From Anaerolineae bacterium (lineage in GTDB: Bacteria > Chloroflexota > Anaerolineae > J102): a stretch of 6,357 nucleotides of DNA. The first letter of the stretch is position 1. Each line of letters opens with the position of its first letter. Under the pieces are notes generated by a model. It was not told the DNA's origin and did no database searches. It worked only from the letters and a program-made list of their open reading frames with translations. The stretch is from assembly GCA_027036755.1 (NCBI GenBank), contig JALWDV010000823.1, positions 1 to 6,357 on the forward strand. Reading direction: 5' to 3'. Shown here in pieces: positions 1 to 6,240 of the stretch. Position numbers and translations under genes: made by a program.

Positions 1-35
1 CAAACTATTTACGAAGCAGCGAACAGCAACCGACC

Positions 36-1757
36 ATGACAACCACCACATCCACCCTCGACACACCCCGCCCCAGCCTCGCATGGCTCACCCTGGAGCG
101 ATTGGCCTACGGCCTGCTCATCCTCCTCCCGGCCATCATCCGCCTGGTGAACCTGGGCCAACGCCCGCTTTCGCCGGTCGAGGCCAGCACAGCGCTGCGG
201 GCCTGGCAGGCCAGCCAGGGAATACACCCGGCGCTGGATGCAGGCAGCCCCCTGCTCTTCAGCCTGCAAAGCCTCGCCTTCTTCGTCATGGGCGCAACCG
301 ACGCCCTGGCCCGGGCCTGGCCCCTCCTCGCAGCCGTGGCCATCCCCCTGGGCTTCTATCTGGCCCGACGCTGGCTGGGCCGCTGGGAAGCCCTGACGGC
401 CGCGACCCTCATCACCCTCTCACCCCTGGCCAACGCCTTCGCCCGCCGCAGCGACGGCGTCAGCTTCGCGCTGCTGGCCGCGGCCATCGCCCTGGCCGGA
501 TGGAGCCGGGCGCAAGGGGAGCAGCGTCATGGCTGGGCATTGACCCTCTCGGGGCTGGCCCTGGCCCTGCTCGCCGGGCCCGCGGGATTCACCGCGCTCA
601 TCGCCCTGGCCATCATCTTCATCCTCACCCGCGGCGCGTCCGCCGCCCGCCCCGGAACCAGCGATTGGGCCATCGCCGCCTTCATCTTCTTCGCTGGCGG
701 CACGGCCTTCTTCACCCGATTCGACGCCATGGGCCTCATGGCCGTCAACCTCACCCAATGGCTGACCGACTTCACCCTCGCGCCCCGCTCGCTGCTGACC
801 GGCTTCATCCGTCTCGCTGCGGATGAGCCCCTGCTCTCCCTGTTCGGTCTCATGGCCGTCATCTGGGGCCTGCGCCAGCAGCGGAAGGTGCAAGCCCTGA
901 GCATCGCCGCGGCCGTGGCCGCGCTCATCGCCATCGCCCAGGGGCCCGATGTGGCGTACAGCCGGGCCGTGGCCGCGTTCTTCCTGGCCCTGCCCGTCGC
1001 CGCCTTCCTGGTGGAGCGTTCCCGACGCGGCGACTTCGCCCTCCACAGCCTGGAAGAGACGCTCTTCATCGTCGTCCTCATCCTCCTGGCCTTCCTCACA
1101 GCCTACGCCCTGGTCGCCTTCGCCCAAAGCGGCGACTTCAATCGTCTCATCCTGGCCTTCGTCACCCTGCTCATGGGGCTGATGGTCACCGGCGTCTTTA
1201 TCTGGTTCATTGGCTGGCGCGAAGTGCGGGGCGGGCTGCTCATCACATGGCTGATCCTGACGCTGCTCTTCGGCGGCGGCATGATCTGGCAACTGGCCTT
1301 CAACGCCACCCTGCCCACCCTGGCCCGGGTCTCGCCCACCGAGACCATGCCCGACGCCCGCGACCTGGCCGACACCTACGGCGACATCAGCCAGCGCCTC
1401 ACCGGCGACCGTTGGGCCGAGGAGATCGCGCTCATCCCCGGCAGCCAATCCGATGACGTCATCCAGTGGTATCTGCGGCGCGCGGAGCAATTTCAGGTGT
1501 TGCGGGATGTGAACGCCCAGCATCCCCCCGCCATCATCATCGCCCCCACCGACATGGAACTGACCCTGAGTGACGACTACGCGGGCCAATCCTTCACGCC
1601 CCTTTCCAACTGGGGCGTCGATCACCTGGCCACCACTAACGACGCCATCCGCTGGTTCTTCTTCCGGCAGGCTCCCTTCCCGCCCCCCGCTGCCGACGCC
1701 GTCAACCTGTGGGTGCGTCTCGATTTACTGGATCTCAGCCAGCAGCCCGCGCCATGA
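36..1757 (+). CDS. Polytopic GT-C glycosyltransferase-like membrane protein (PMT/ArnT, TIGR03663/Agl23-like)
   Basis: The 573-residue product looks like a GT-C fold enzyme that transfers sugars from polyprenyl-phosphate donors on the outer face of the cytoplasmic membrane. A short polar N-terminus (1-20) is followed by about 12-13 hydrophobic segments (roughly 23-40, 72-88, 92-110, 117-135, 143-157, 167-198, 211-228, 264-279, 287-301, 308-327, 341-363, 369-393, 400-421). A soluble, probably extracytoplasmic domain follows (about 422-573). The first outer loop has RPLSPVEA (43-50), which matches the place of the acidic motif of PMT/ArnT-like enzymes. Only Glu49 of the usual Asp-Glu pair is present. 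FARRSDG (135-141) and the WYLRR segment (478-482) resemble conserved stretches in related large bacterial proteins of this class. No Shine-Dalgarno is visible before the ATG, and only 35 bases lie upstream. The gene overlaps the next by ATGA. The family assignment rests on topology and short motifs. Donor and acceptor cannot be named. Confidence 0.72.
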   Translation: MTTTTSTLDTPRPSLAWLTLERLAYGLLILLPAIIRLVNLGQRPLSPVEASTALRAWQASQGIHPALDAGSPLLFSLQSLAFFVMGATDALARAWPLLAAVAIPLGFYLARRWLGRWEALTAATLITLSPLANAFARRSDGVSFALLAAAIALAGWSRAQGEQRHGWALTLSGLALALLAGPAGFTALIALAIIFILTRGASAARPGTSDWAIAAFIFFAGGTAFFTRFDAMGLMAVNLTQWLTDFTLAPRSLLTGFIRLAADEPLLSLFGLMAVIWGLRQQRKVQALSIAAAVAALIAIAQGPDVAYSRAVAAFFLALPVAAFLVERSRRGDFALHSLEETLFIVVLILLAFLTAYALVAFAQSGDFNRLILAFVTLLMGLMVTGVFIWFIGWREVRGGLLITWLILTLLFGGGMIWQLAFNATLPTLARVSPTETMPDARDLADTYGDISQRLTGDRWAEEIALIPGSQSDDVIQWYLRRAEQFQVLRDVNAQHPPAIIIAPTDMELTLSDDYAGQSFTPLSNWGVDHLATTNDAIRWFFFRQAPFPPPAADAVNLWVRLDLLDLSQQPAP

Positions 1758-2725
1758 CCACCGCCTTCATCACCGGCGTCAACAGCTTCTTGGGGGCCGC
1801 CCTGGCCCGTCAGCTACTGAATGACGGCTGGCGGGTGCGCGGCCTCATCCGCCCCGGCAGCAACGACATCCTTCTGCAAGAAACGCCCGGCGTCGAGCGG
1901 GTGATCGGCGATTTGTTGCAGCCCGAAACCTGGCGCGACGCGCTGGCGGATTGCGACGCGCTCTTTCACGTCGCGGCCGGCTTTACCCACGATCCCGCCA
2001 GCATTCCCCAGATGCAGCGGACGAACATCCAAGGGACGCAGGCGATTCTATCTGCGGCGCTGGACGCGGGCGTGGCCCGCATCGTCCACACCAGCACCAT
2101 CGGAACCATCGGCCAGCCGGAGGATGGCAGCCTGGCCACCGAAGAAACCCCGTTCAATCCGCCCAACCCCTCGGCCTACGTGCTCAGCAAGCGGGCCGGT
2201 GAGCAAATTGCTTTGGATCTGGCCGCGCAGGGCGGCCCCATCGTCGTGGTGCATCCCACCGCCATGCTGGGCCCGGGCGATTGGCGGCCCTCGGCCAGCG
2301 GACGCATCGTCCTCAGCTTCCTCCATGATCGCCCCCTGCGCTACATGCCCGGCGGCGTCAACTGGACGCCCGTGCAAGACGTGGCTCGGGGCATGATCCT
2401 GGCCGCGGAAAAAGGGCGGCCCGGACGGCGCTACATCCTGGGCCACGCCCAAGGCAATCTCTCCGAAGCCGATTTTCGGGCTCTGATGGCCCAGGCCAGC
2501 GGCAAACCCGCGCCCGGGCCGCGCGAAGCGCGCTGGAAACGACAACTCCGCCGCCTGCTCCGCACATCGCCGCGGCCAGCGCCCCGGCCCGAACGCAGCA
2601 CATCGCCCCAACGGCTGACCTGCAACCCCGCCCGGGCCATCACCGAGCTGGGAATGCCCCAAAGCGATCTGCTGACCGCGGCCCGACAGGAAGTCGCCTG
2701 GTATCAGAAAATGGGGATGTGGTGA
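1754..2725 (+). CDS. HpnA-like NAD(P)-dependent epimerase/dehydratase (extended SDR)
   Basis: The 323-residue product has the layout of an extended short-chain dehydrogenase/reductase acting on nucleotide sugars or related carbonyl compounds in the cytoplasm. An N-terminal Rossmann dinucleotide site (TGVNSFLG, 7-14) is followed by the GDL acidic turn (52-54), the FHVAAG strand (71-76), HTSTIGT (112-118) and the catalytic YVLSK (Tyr142, Lys146). GPGDWRPSASGRI (173-185), GRRYILG (224-230) and the C-terminal AITELGMPQ with an EVAWY helix closely resemble hopanoid-associated sugar epimerase HpnA and dihydroflavonol-reductase-like SDRs. The middle glycine of the GxxGxxG loop is Ser11. The cap region (about 255-288) is short and rich in Arg and Pro. 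The ATG at 1754 is preferred over an in-frame GTG at 1709 because it forms the ATGA overlap with the preceding stop and places the Rossmann strand at the N-terminus. No hopanoid genes lie nearby, so the substrate is unknown. Confidence 0.88.
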   Translation: MTTAFITGVNSFLGAALARQLLNDGWRVRGLIRPGSNDILLQETPGVERVIGDLLQPETWRDALADCDALFHVAAGFTHDPASIPQMQRTNIQGTQAILSAALDAGVARIVHTSTIGTIGQPEDGSLATEETPFNPPNPSAYVLSKRAGEQIALDLAAQGGPIVVVHPTAMLGPGDWRPSASGRIVLSFLHDRPLRYMPGGVNWTPVQDVARGMILAAEKGRPGRRYILGHAQGNLSEADFRALMAQASGKPAPGPREARWKRQLRRLLRTSPRPAPRPERSTSPQRLTCNPARAITELGMPQSDLLTAARQEVAWYQKMGMW

Positions 2726-2745
2726 GAAGCGAGCCTCGGGGCGAT

Positions 2746-2774
2746 TTGGCGCAGTCTCGCAAAAACAGGATAAT
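2746..2774 (+). promoter_or_regulatory. Sigma70-like promoter for queG, probably leaderless
   Basis: TTGGCG (2746-2751, 4/6 to the -35 consensus) and GATAAT (2769-2774, 5/6 to the -10 consensus) are separated by exactly 17 bases. The -10 hexamer ends 6 bases before the ATG at 2781, so the expected transcription start (about 7 bases after the -10) falls on the start codon itself. The only nearby purine-rich candidates, AGGA at 2767-2770 and GGGAG at 2775-2779, are spaced 10 and 1 bases from the ATG. Both are poor as a ribosome-binding site, and both would lie upstream of the predicted transcript. I infer a leaderless mRNA. Confidence 0.6.
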
Positions 2775-2780
2775 GGGAGC

Positions 2781-3971
2781 ATGAACCTGACGCAGGCGGT
2801 CAAGCAACGCGCCCACGAGCTGGGCTTCGATCTGGCCGGGATCGCGCCCGTCGGCCCCAGCCCCGATCTGGCGCTCTACCGGGCCTGGCTCGACGCGGGG
2901 CGGGCGGGAGAAATGGGCTATCTGGCGCGTCACCTGCCCCTGAAACAAGACCCGCGCCATCTCCTGCCCGACGCGCGCGCCATCATCCTGGTGGGATTGA
3001 ACTACGCCCGGTATCTGGATCAGCGCCTGCTGACAGACCCCGGCCGGGGGCGCATCTCTCTCTACGCGCTGGGACGGGATTATCACAAAATCATGCGCAA
3101 AGCGCTCATCGAGCTGGATCGCTGGCTGGCCGCGCAGACCGGTCGGGCCAGCCGCGGCCGCGCCTTTGTCGATACCGCCCCGGTGCTGGAGCGCTCGTGG
3201 GCCAGCCGGGCCGGATTGGGCTTCATCGGCAAGAACGCCTGCCTCATTCATCCCGACCAGGGCTCCTTCTTCTTCCTGGGCGGCTTGCTGGTTCCCGAAG
3301 CCCTTACGCCCGATCCGCCGCCCCGGCGCACGCAAACGCCCGGGCGCAACGATCACGTCTGGCGTTTCGCCGATGGTCGCACGGGAACCTGCGGCGGCTG
3401 CACCCGTTGCCTGGCCGCCTGCCCCACAGGCGCGCTCATCGCCCCCCGCCAGCTCGACGCCCGATTGTGCATCTCCTACCTCACCATCGAACAGCGGGGC
3501 CCTATCCCCCGGGCGTTGCGTCCCCGGCTGGGCAACTGGATTTTCGGCTGCGACCTTTGCCAGGAGGTCTGCCCCTGGAATCGCCGCGCCCGGCCCGCGG
3601 CCCATCCCCAACTGCAACCTCACCCCGACCGCATCGCGCCGCCCCTGCTGGACCTGCTGGCGCTGGACGAAGCAGCGTTTCGCGAGCGTTTCGCGGGCAG
3701 CCCGGTGATGCGAGCCAAATGGGAGGGCCTGATGCGCAACGTCTGCGTGGCCGCGGGCAACTGGGGCGATCCCGCCGCGGCGGACGCACTCGAATCTCAT
3801 CTGTGGCGCAGTCCGCTGCTGGTGGCGGAACACGCGGCCTGGGCCCTGGCCCGACTGCGCGGGGAGGCAGGCGCCCGGGCGCTGGAACGGGCGTGGAACG
3901 AACTGCGCGATCCGGCCCGCCGCGAGCTCATCGGGCGGGCGCTGGATACGGGCGCAAGGCCTAATGCGTAG
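2781..3971 (+). CDS. queG: Epoxyqueuosine reductase QueG
   Basis: This cytoplasmic cobalamin-dependent iron-sulfur enzyme performs the last step of queuosine synthesis, reducing epoxyqueuosine to queuosine at the wobble base of tRNAs with GUN anticodons. The 396-residue product aligns over its whole length with E. coli QueG (379 aa). It has YALGRDYHK (95-103), FVDTAPVLER (129-138, with the conserved Asp131 proposed as proton donor), GLGFIGKN (145-152) and GSFFFLGGLL (161-170). A ferredoxin-type CGGCTRCLAACP motif has Cys204, 207, 210 and 214. CISYLTIEQRG starts at Cys230, and CDLCQEVCPWN has Cys257, 260 and 264. The eight Cys fit two [4Fe-4S] clusters. The C-terminus (about 310-390) is HEAT-like, as in the family. 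About 19 extra residues, rich in Pro and Arg (about 178-198), precede the first Cys motif. The gene stands alone between two coupled pairs and has its own promoter. Confidence 0.97.
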   Translation: MNLTQAVKQRAHELGFDLAGIAPVGPSPDLALYRAWLDAGRAGEMGYLARHLPLKQDPRHLLPDARAIILVGLNYARYLDQRLLTDPGRGRISLYALGRDYHKIMRKALIELDRWLAAQTGRASRGRAFVDTAPVLERSWASRAGLGFIGKNACLIHPDQGSFFFLGGLLVPEALTPDPPPRRTQTPGRNDHVWRFADGRTGTCGGCTRCLAACPTGALIAPRQLDARLCISYLTIEQRGPIPRALRPRLGNWIFGCDLCQEVCPWNRRARPAAHPQLQPHPDRIAPPLLDLLALDEAAFRERFAGSPVMRAKWEGLMRNVCVAAGNWGDPAAADALESHLWRSPLLVAEHAAWALARLRGEAGARALERAWNELRDPARRELIGRALDTGARPNA

Positions 3972-3984
3972 GCAATGGTGCGCC

Positions 3985-4010
3985 GCGCCCCGCCAGTCCG
4001 CTGCGGGCGC
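3985..4010 (+). terminator. Imperfect GC hairpin after queG, possible weak terminator
   Basis: GCGCCCCGC (3985-3993) can pair with GCGGGCGC (4003-4010) around a 9-base loop if one C is bulged. It begins 13 bases after the queG stop and ends before the next promoter. No T-run follows, since the next bases are GAGACTTATT, so intrinsic termination would be inefficient. In DNA of this composition such pairing could be chance. Confidence 0.25.
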
Positions 4011-4035
4011 GAGACTTATTCGCCATGCCGATTTG

Positions 4036-4044
4036 TGCTAAAAT
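4036..4044 (+). promoter_or_regulatory. Extended -10 promoter for the rfaE2-like gene, probably leaderless
   Basis: TGCTAAAAT (4036-4044) matches the extended -10 form (TG, one base, then a hexamer 5/6 to TATAAT). The hexamer TAAAAT (4039-4044) ends 6 bases before the ATG at 4051, the same geometry as at queG. The -35 region 17 bases upstream (TTATTC, 4016-4021) is weak, which an extended -10 can offset. The bases between promoter and ATG (GCCCGC) contain no Shine-Dalgarno. I infer transcription starting at or next to the A of the start codon. Confidence 0.55.
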
Positions 4045-4050
4045 GCCCGC

Positions 4051-4560
4051 ATGAACGCGCCCATTCTCGATTTGCAAGCCTGCGCCCGCCTGGCCGACGA
4101 TTGGCGACGCCAGGGCATGACCATCGTCTTCACCAACGGCCATTTCGATCTGCTGCACGCGGGGCATGTGAATTATCTGCAATCGGCTCGGGCTTTGGGC
4201 GACCGGCTCATCGTGGGGATGAACAACGACGCCAGCACCCGCCGCCGCAAAGGCCCCACTCGTCCCATCCTGCCCCAGGATGAGCGGGCGTTGCTGCTGG
4301 CCGCGCTACGCGCGGTGGATGCGGTCATCGTGTGGGATGAGGATGATTTTCGGGAGGCGGTGGCGGCGCTCCGGCCCGACATCTACGTGAAGGGCGCGGA
4401 CTGGAATCAGCCCGACGGCCCGCGGCCGCCCGAAGCCGAGATGGTGGCGAGCTATGGCGGGCGCATCGCCTATGTGCAACTGACGCCCGGCCGGGCCACC
4501 TCCGCCATCGTGCAAGACATCTTGCAGCGGCATGGCTGTGCGCCAGAGGATGAATCGTGA
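4051..4560 (+). CDS. rfaE2: RfaE2/HldE-C-type nucleotidyltransferase (D-glycero-beta-D-manno-heptose 1-phosphate adenylyltransferase family)
   Basis: The 169-residue product is a cytidylyltransferase-fold enzyme. In characterised relatives it joins heptose 1-phosphate and ATP to give an ADP-heptose. TNGHFDLLHAGH (28-39) contains the nucleotide-binding HxGH (His36-His39). GDRLIVGMNND (50-60), RRKGPTRPI (65-73), ERALLLAAL (78-86), RPDIYVKGADW (108-118) and GRATSAIVQ (147-155) follow the family order. The last corresponds to the GRSTT(A/E)I signature of HldE C-terminal domains. It is a stand-alone adenylyltransferase with no ribokinase-like HldE N-domain. The family usually has Cys in TNGCFD, and this protein has His31. 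The gene probably has a leaderless start and overlaps the flippase gene by GTGA. The symbol is by family similarity. Glycerol-3-phosphate or other sugar-phosphate cytidylyltransferases share the fold, so the true sugar is uncertain. Confidence 0.85.
   Translation: MNAPILDLQACARLADDWRRQGMTIVFTNGHFDLLHAGHVNYLQSARALGDRLIVGMNNDASTRRRKGPTRPILPQDERALLLAALRAVDAVIVWDEDDFREAVAALRPDIYVKGADWNQPDGPRPPEAEMVASYGGRIAYVQLTPGRATSAIVQDILQRHGCAPEDES
4546..4550 (+). promoter_or_regulatory. Shine-Dalgarno that supports the GTG start of murJ
   Basis: GAGGA lies inside the end of the rfaE2-like gene, 6 bases before GTG at 4557. Its quality and spacing, with the GTGA stop/start overlap, make 4557 the best start for the flippase gene. 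It contrasts with the SD-less starts of queG and rfaE2, as expected for a gene inside an operon. Confidence 0.7.
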
Positions 4561-6143
4561 CCGAGACCATCCCCCCCGAACTGCCCGAGGAGGACCTGCA
4601 TCCCTCCATCGCCCGCAACGCCGCGGTGCTGAGCCTGGCCAGCATCTTCAGCCGGGTGCTGGGCATGGTGCGGGAGATCATCATCCCCCATTTCTACGGC
4701 GCGACGGGCCTGGTTTCGGCCTACGCCCTGGCCGAATTCGTGGCCAAAATCCTCTACGATCTGTTGGTGGGCGGGATGCTCTCCGCAGCGCTGGTGCCGG
4801 TGCTGAGCGATTATCGCCGCCCGGAGAAGCGGGCCGAATTCGCCCGGGTGATCAGCGTCATCTTCTCCGCCATCGCCATCCTGGCCGCGCTCGTCGTCCT
4901 CATCGTCGAGTTTTTCGCGCCCCAGATCGTCTTCCTCATCGGCGGCGACCTCTCGCCCGAATATCAGGAGGTCGCCATCCGGCTGATGCGCATCACCGCT
5001 CCGGTGATCTGGGTGTTCAGCGCGTCGGGCGGGCTGGCCGCCATCCTCTTCGCCCGAGAACGCTTCACCCTGGCGGCCCTGGGCGATGCGCTCTACAACA
5101 TGGGCGTCATCATCGTCGTGCCTCTGTTCCACAAACAGTTGGGGATCGAGGCGCTGGCGTTTGGCATGTTGCTGGGCGGAACCATCCAACTGGCCTTTCG
5201 GCTGCCCGATATGCGGGGCTCGGGCCTGCGCTTCACCATCGATTTCAGGCACTCGGCCCTGAAGCGGGTGTGGGCGCTCTATCTTCCCATCCTGGCGGCC
5301 ATTTTGGTGAACATCGTGCAGGGGGGCATCGACCGGCGGCTGGCCAGCGGCACGGGAGATAGCAGCCTGGCCTACATGCGCACCGCCACCACCCTCTATC
5401 AACTGCCCCACGGATTGGTGGCTGTGGCCATCTCCATGGCTGCGTTGCCCAGTCTTTCTCGCTGGGCCGCGGCAAAGGATTGGGGCGCGTACAAGCATAC
5501 CCTGGCCGCGGGCCTGCGCGCGGTGCTGGTGCTGGTGATTCCCGCCACGGTGTTTTTGTGGGTGCTGGCCGAACCCACCGTGCGCCTGCTGGCCGAGCAT
5601 GGCGAATTCACCCCCGCCGACACCCATTGGACGTATCTCACCCTGCGCTATTACCTGGTGGGATTGATCTTCGCCAGCGTGGACTGGCCCCTGAATTTCG
5701 CCTACTACGCCCGCGGCGATAGCAAAACCCCGGCCATCGTCGGCATCCTGGCCGTGGGCGTCTATCTCGTCTTCGCCCTGACCCTGCTGCCGTATCTCAG
5801 CTTTTTGGGTCTGGCCCTGGCCGATGGCATGAAGCAGATGGCCCACGCCCTGATGATGATCTTCCTCCTTCACCGCTGGGGCGGTCGACTGGGGCGCGGG
5901 GTGGGACGCACTGCCCTGGCGGCTGCGGGCGCGTCAGCGGTCATGGGCGTGGCGCTCTATTTCAGCGCCGAGGCGATCATGGCCCAAATGGGCGTGGCGG
6001 GCCTGGCTCCCCGCCTGACGACGCTGGCCGTTCCGGGCGTCATCGGCGGCGCGATCTACTATCTCACCCTACGCTGGCTGCGCGTGCCCGAGGTGGATTT
6101 GCTGCACAGGATGATGGGCCGGGCGCTGCGGCTGGGGCGGTAG
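4557..6143 (+). CDS. murJ: MurJ/MviN-family lipid II flippase homologue (MOP superfamily), divergent active site
   Basis: MurJ moves lipid II, or in related proteins another lipid-linked sugar, across the cytoplasmic membrane for wall synthesis. The 528-residue product has a polar N-tail (1-18) and about 14 membrane segments. MviN signatures include FSRVLGMVRE (31-40), LVGGMLSAALVPV (70-82), the LYQLPHGLVAVAISMAALP stretch (280-298) and DSKTP (388-392). It aligns without gaps to E. coli MurJ over the first two helices. Arg33 and Arg39 match the essential Arg18 and Arg24. However, Asp39 is Ser54, Arg52 is Tyr67, Arg53 is Asp68, Arg270 is Thr279 and Glu273 is Gln282. It starts at GTG within a GTGA overlap with the rfaE2-like gene and has a good SD. 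MviN/MurJ family membership is secure. Whether lipid II is the substrate is less so, and a paralogue moving another glycolipid is possible. Confidence 0.9.
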   Translation: MTETIPPELPEEDLHPSIARNAAVLSLASIFSRVLGMVREIIIPHFYGATGLVSAYALAEFVAKILYDLLVGGMLSAALVPVLSDYRRPEKRAEFARVISVIFSAIAILAALVVLIVEFFAPQIVFLIGGDLSPEYQEVAIRLMRITAPVIWVFSASGGLAAILFARERFTLAALGDALYNMGVIIVVPLFHKQLGIEALAFGMLLGGTIQLAFRLPDMRGSGLRFTIDFRHSALKRVWALYLPILAAILVNIVQGGIDRRLASGTGDSSLAYMRTATTLYQLPHGLVAVAISMAALPSLSRWAAAKDWGAYKHTLAAGLRAVLVLVIPATVFLWVLAEPTVRLLAEHGEFTPADTHWTYLTLRYYLVGLIFASVDWPLNFAYYARGDSKTPAIVGILAVGVYLVFALTLLPYLSFLGLALADGMKQMAHALMMIFLLHRWGGRLGRGVGRTALAAAGASAVMGVALYFSAEAIMAQMGVAGLAPRLTTLAVPGVIGGAIYYLTLRWLRVPEVDLLHRMMGRALRLGR

Positions 6144-6150
6144 TACACGA

Positions 6151-6190
6151 AGTCCGAAATGATTGGGGGGTGTCCAAAATGAGTTGGGCG
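6151..6190 (+). repeat. Imperfect 20-bp tandem direct repeat downstream of murJ
   Basis: The segments 6151-6170 and 6171-6190 match at 15 of 20 positions, sharing the core GTCC(G/A)AAATGA followed by a G-rich run. The duplication starts 8 bases after the murJ stop. It could be an end remnant of an insertion sequence, a binding site for a regulator, or chance slippage. No transposase fragment is visible beside it. Confidence 0.5.
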
Positions 6191-6240
6191 CTGTTGCAGC
6201 AATCAGCCGACCGATGAACATTGACAAAACAATCCGGTTA

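Noticed and set aside
420..1625. Minus-strand open frame (401 codons) opposite the glycosyltransferase gene
   Set aside because: It is rich in Gly, Glu, Asp and Gln with no recognisable domain. It mirrors the hydrophobic codons of the sense gene.
1709..1753. Upstream in-frame GTG start for the SDR gene
   Set aside because: It would add 15 residues ahead of the Rossmann strand and overlap the previous gene by 49 bases. The ATG at 1754 gives a normal N-terminus and a 4-base overlap.
2640..3833. Minus-strand open frame (397 codons) opposite queG
   Set aside because: It is antisense to a full-length, unmistakable QueG and shows no family motif.
4470..5873. Long minus-strand open frame (467 codons) opposite rfaE2 and murJ
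   Set aside because: It is antisense to two well-supported genes. Its product is a low-complexity mix rich in His, Gln, Gly and Asp, typical of the reverse complement of GC-rich membrane-protein coding DNA.
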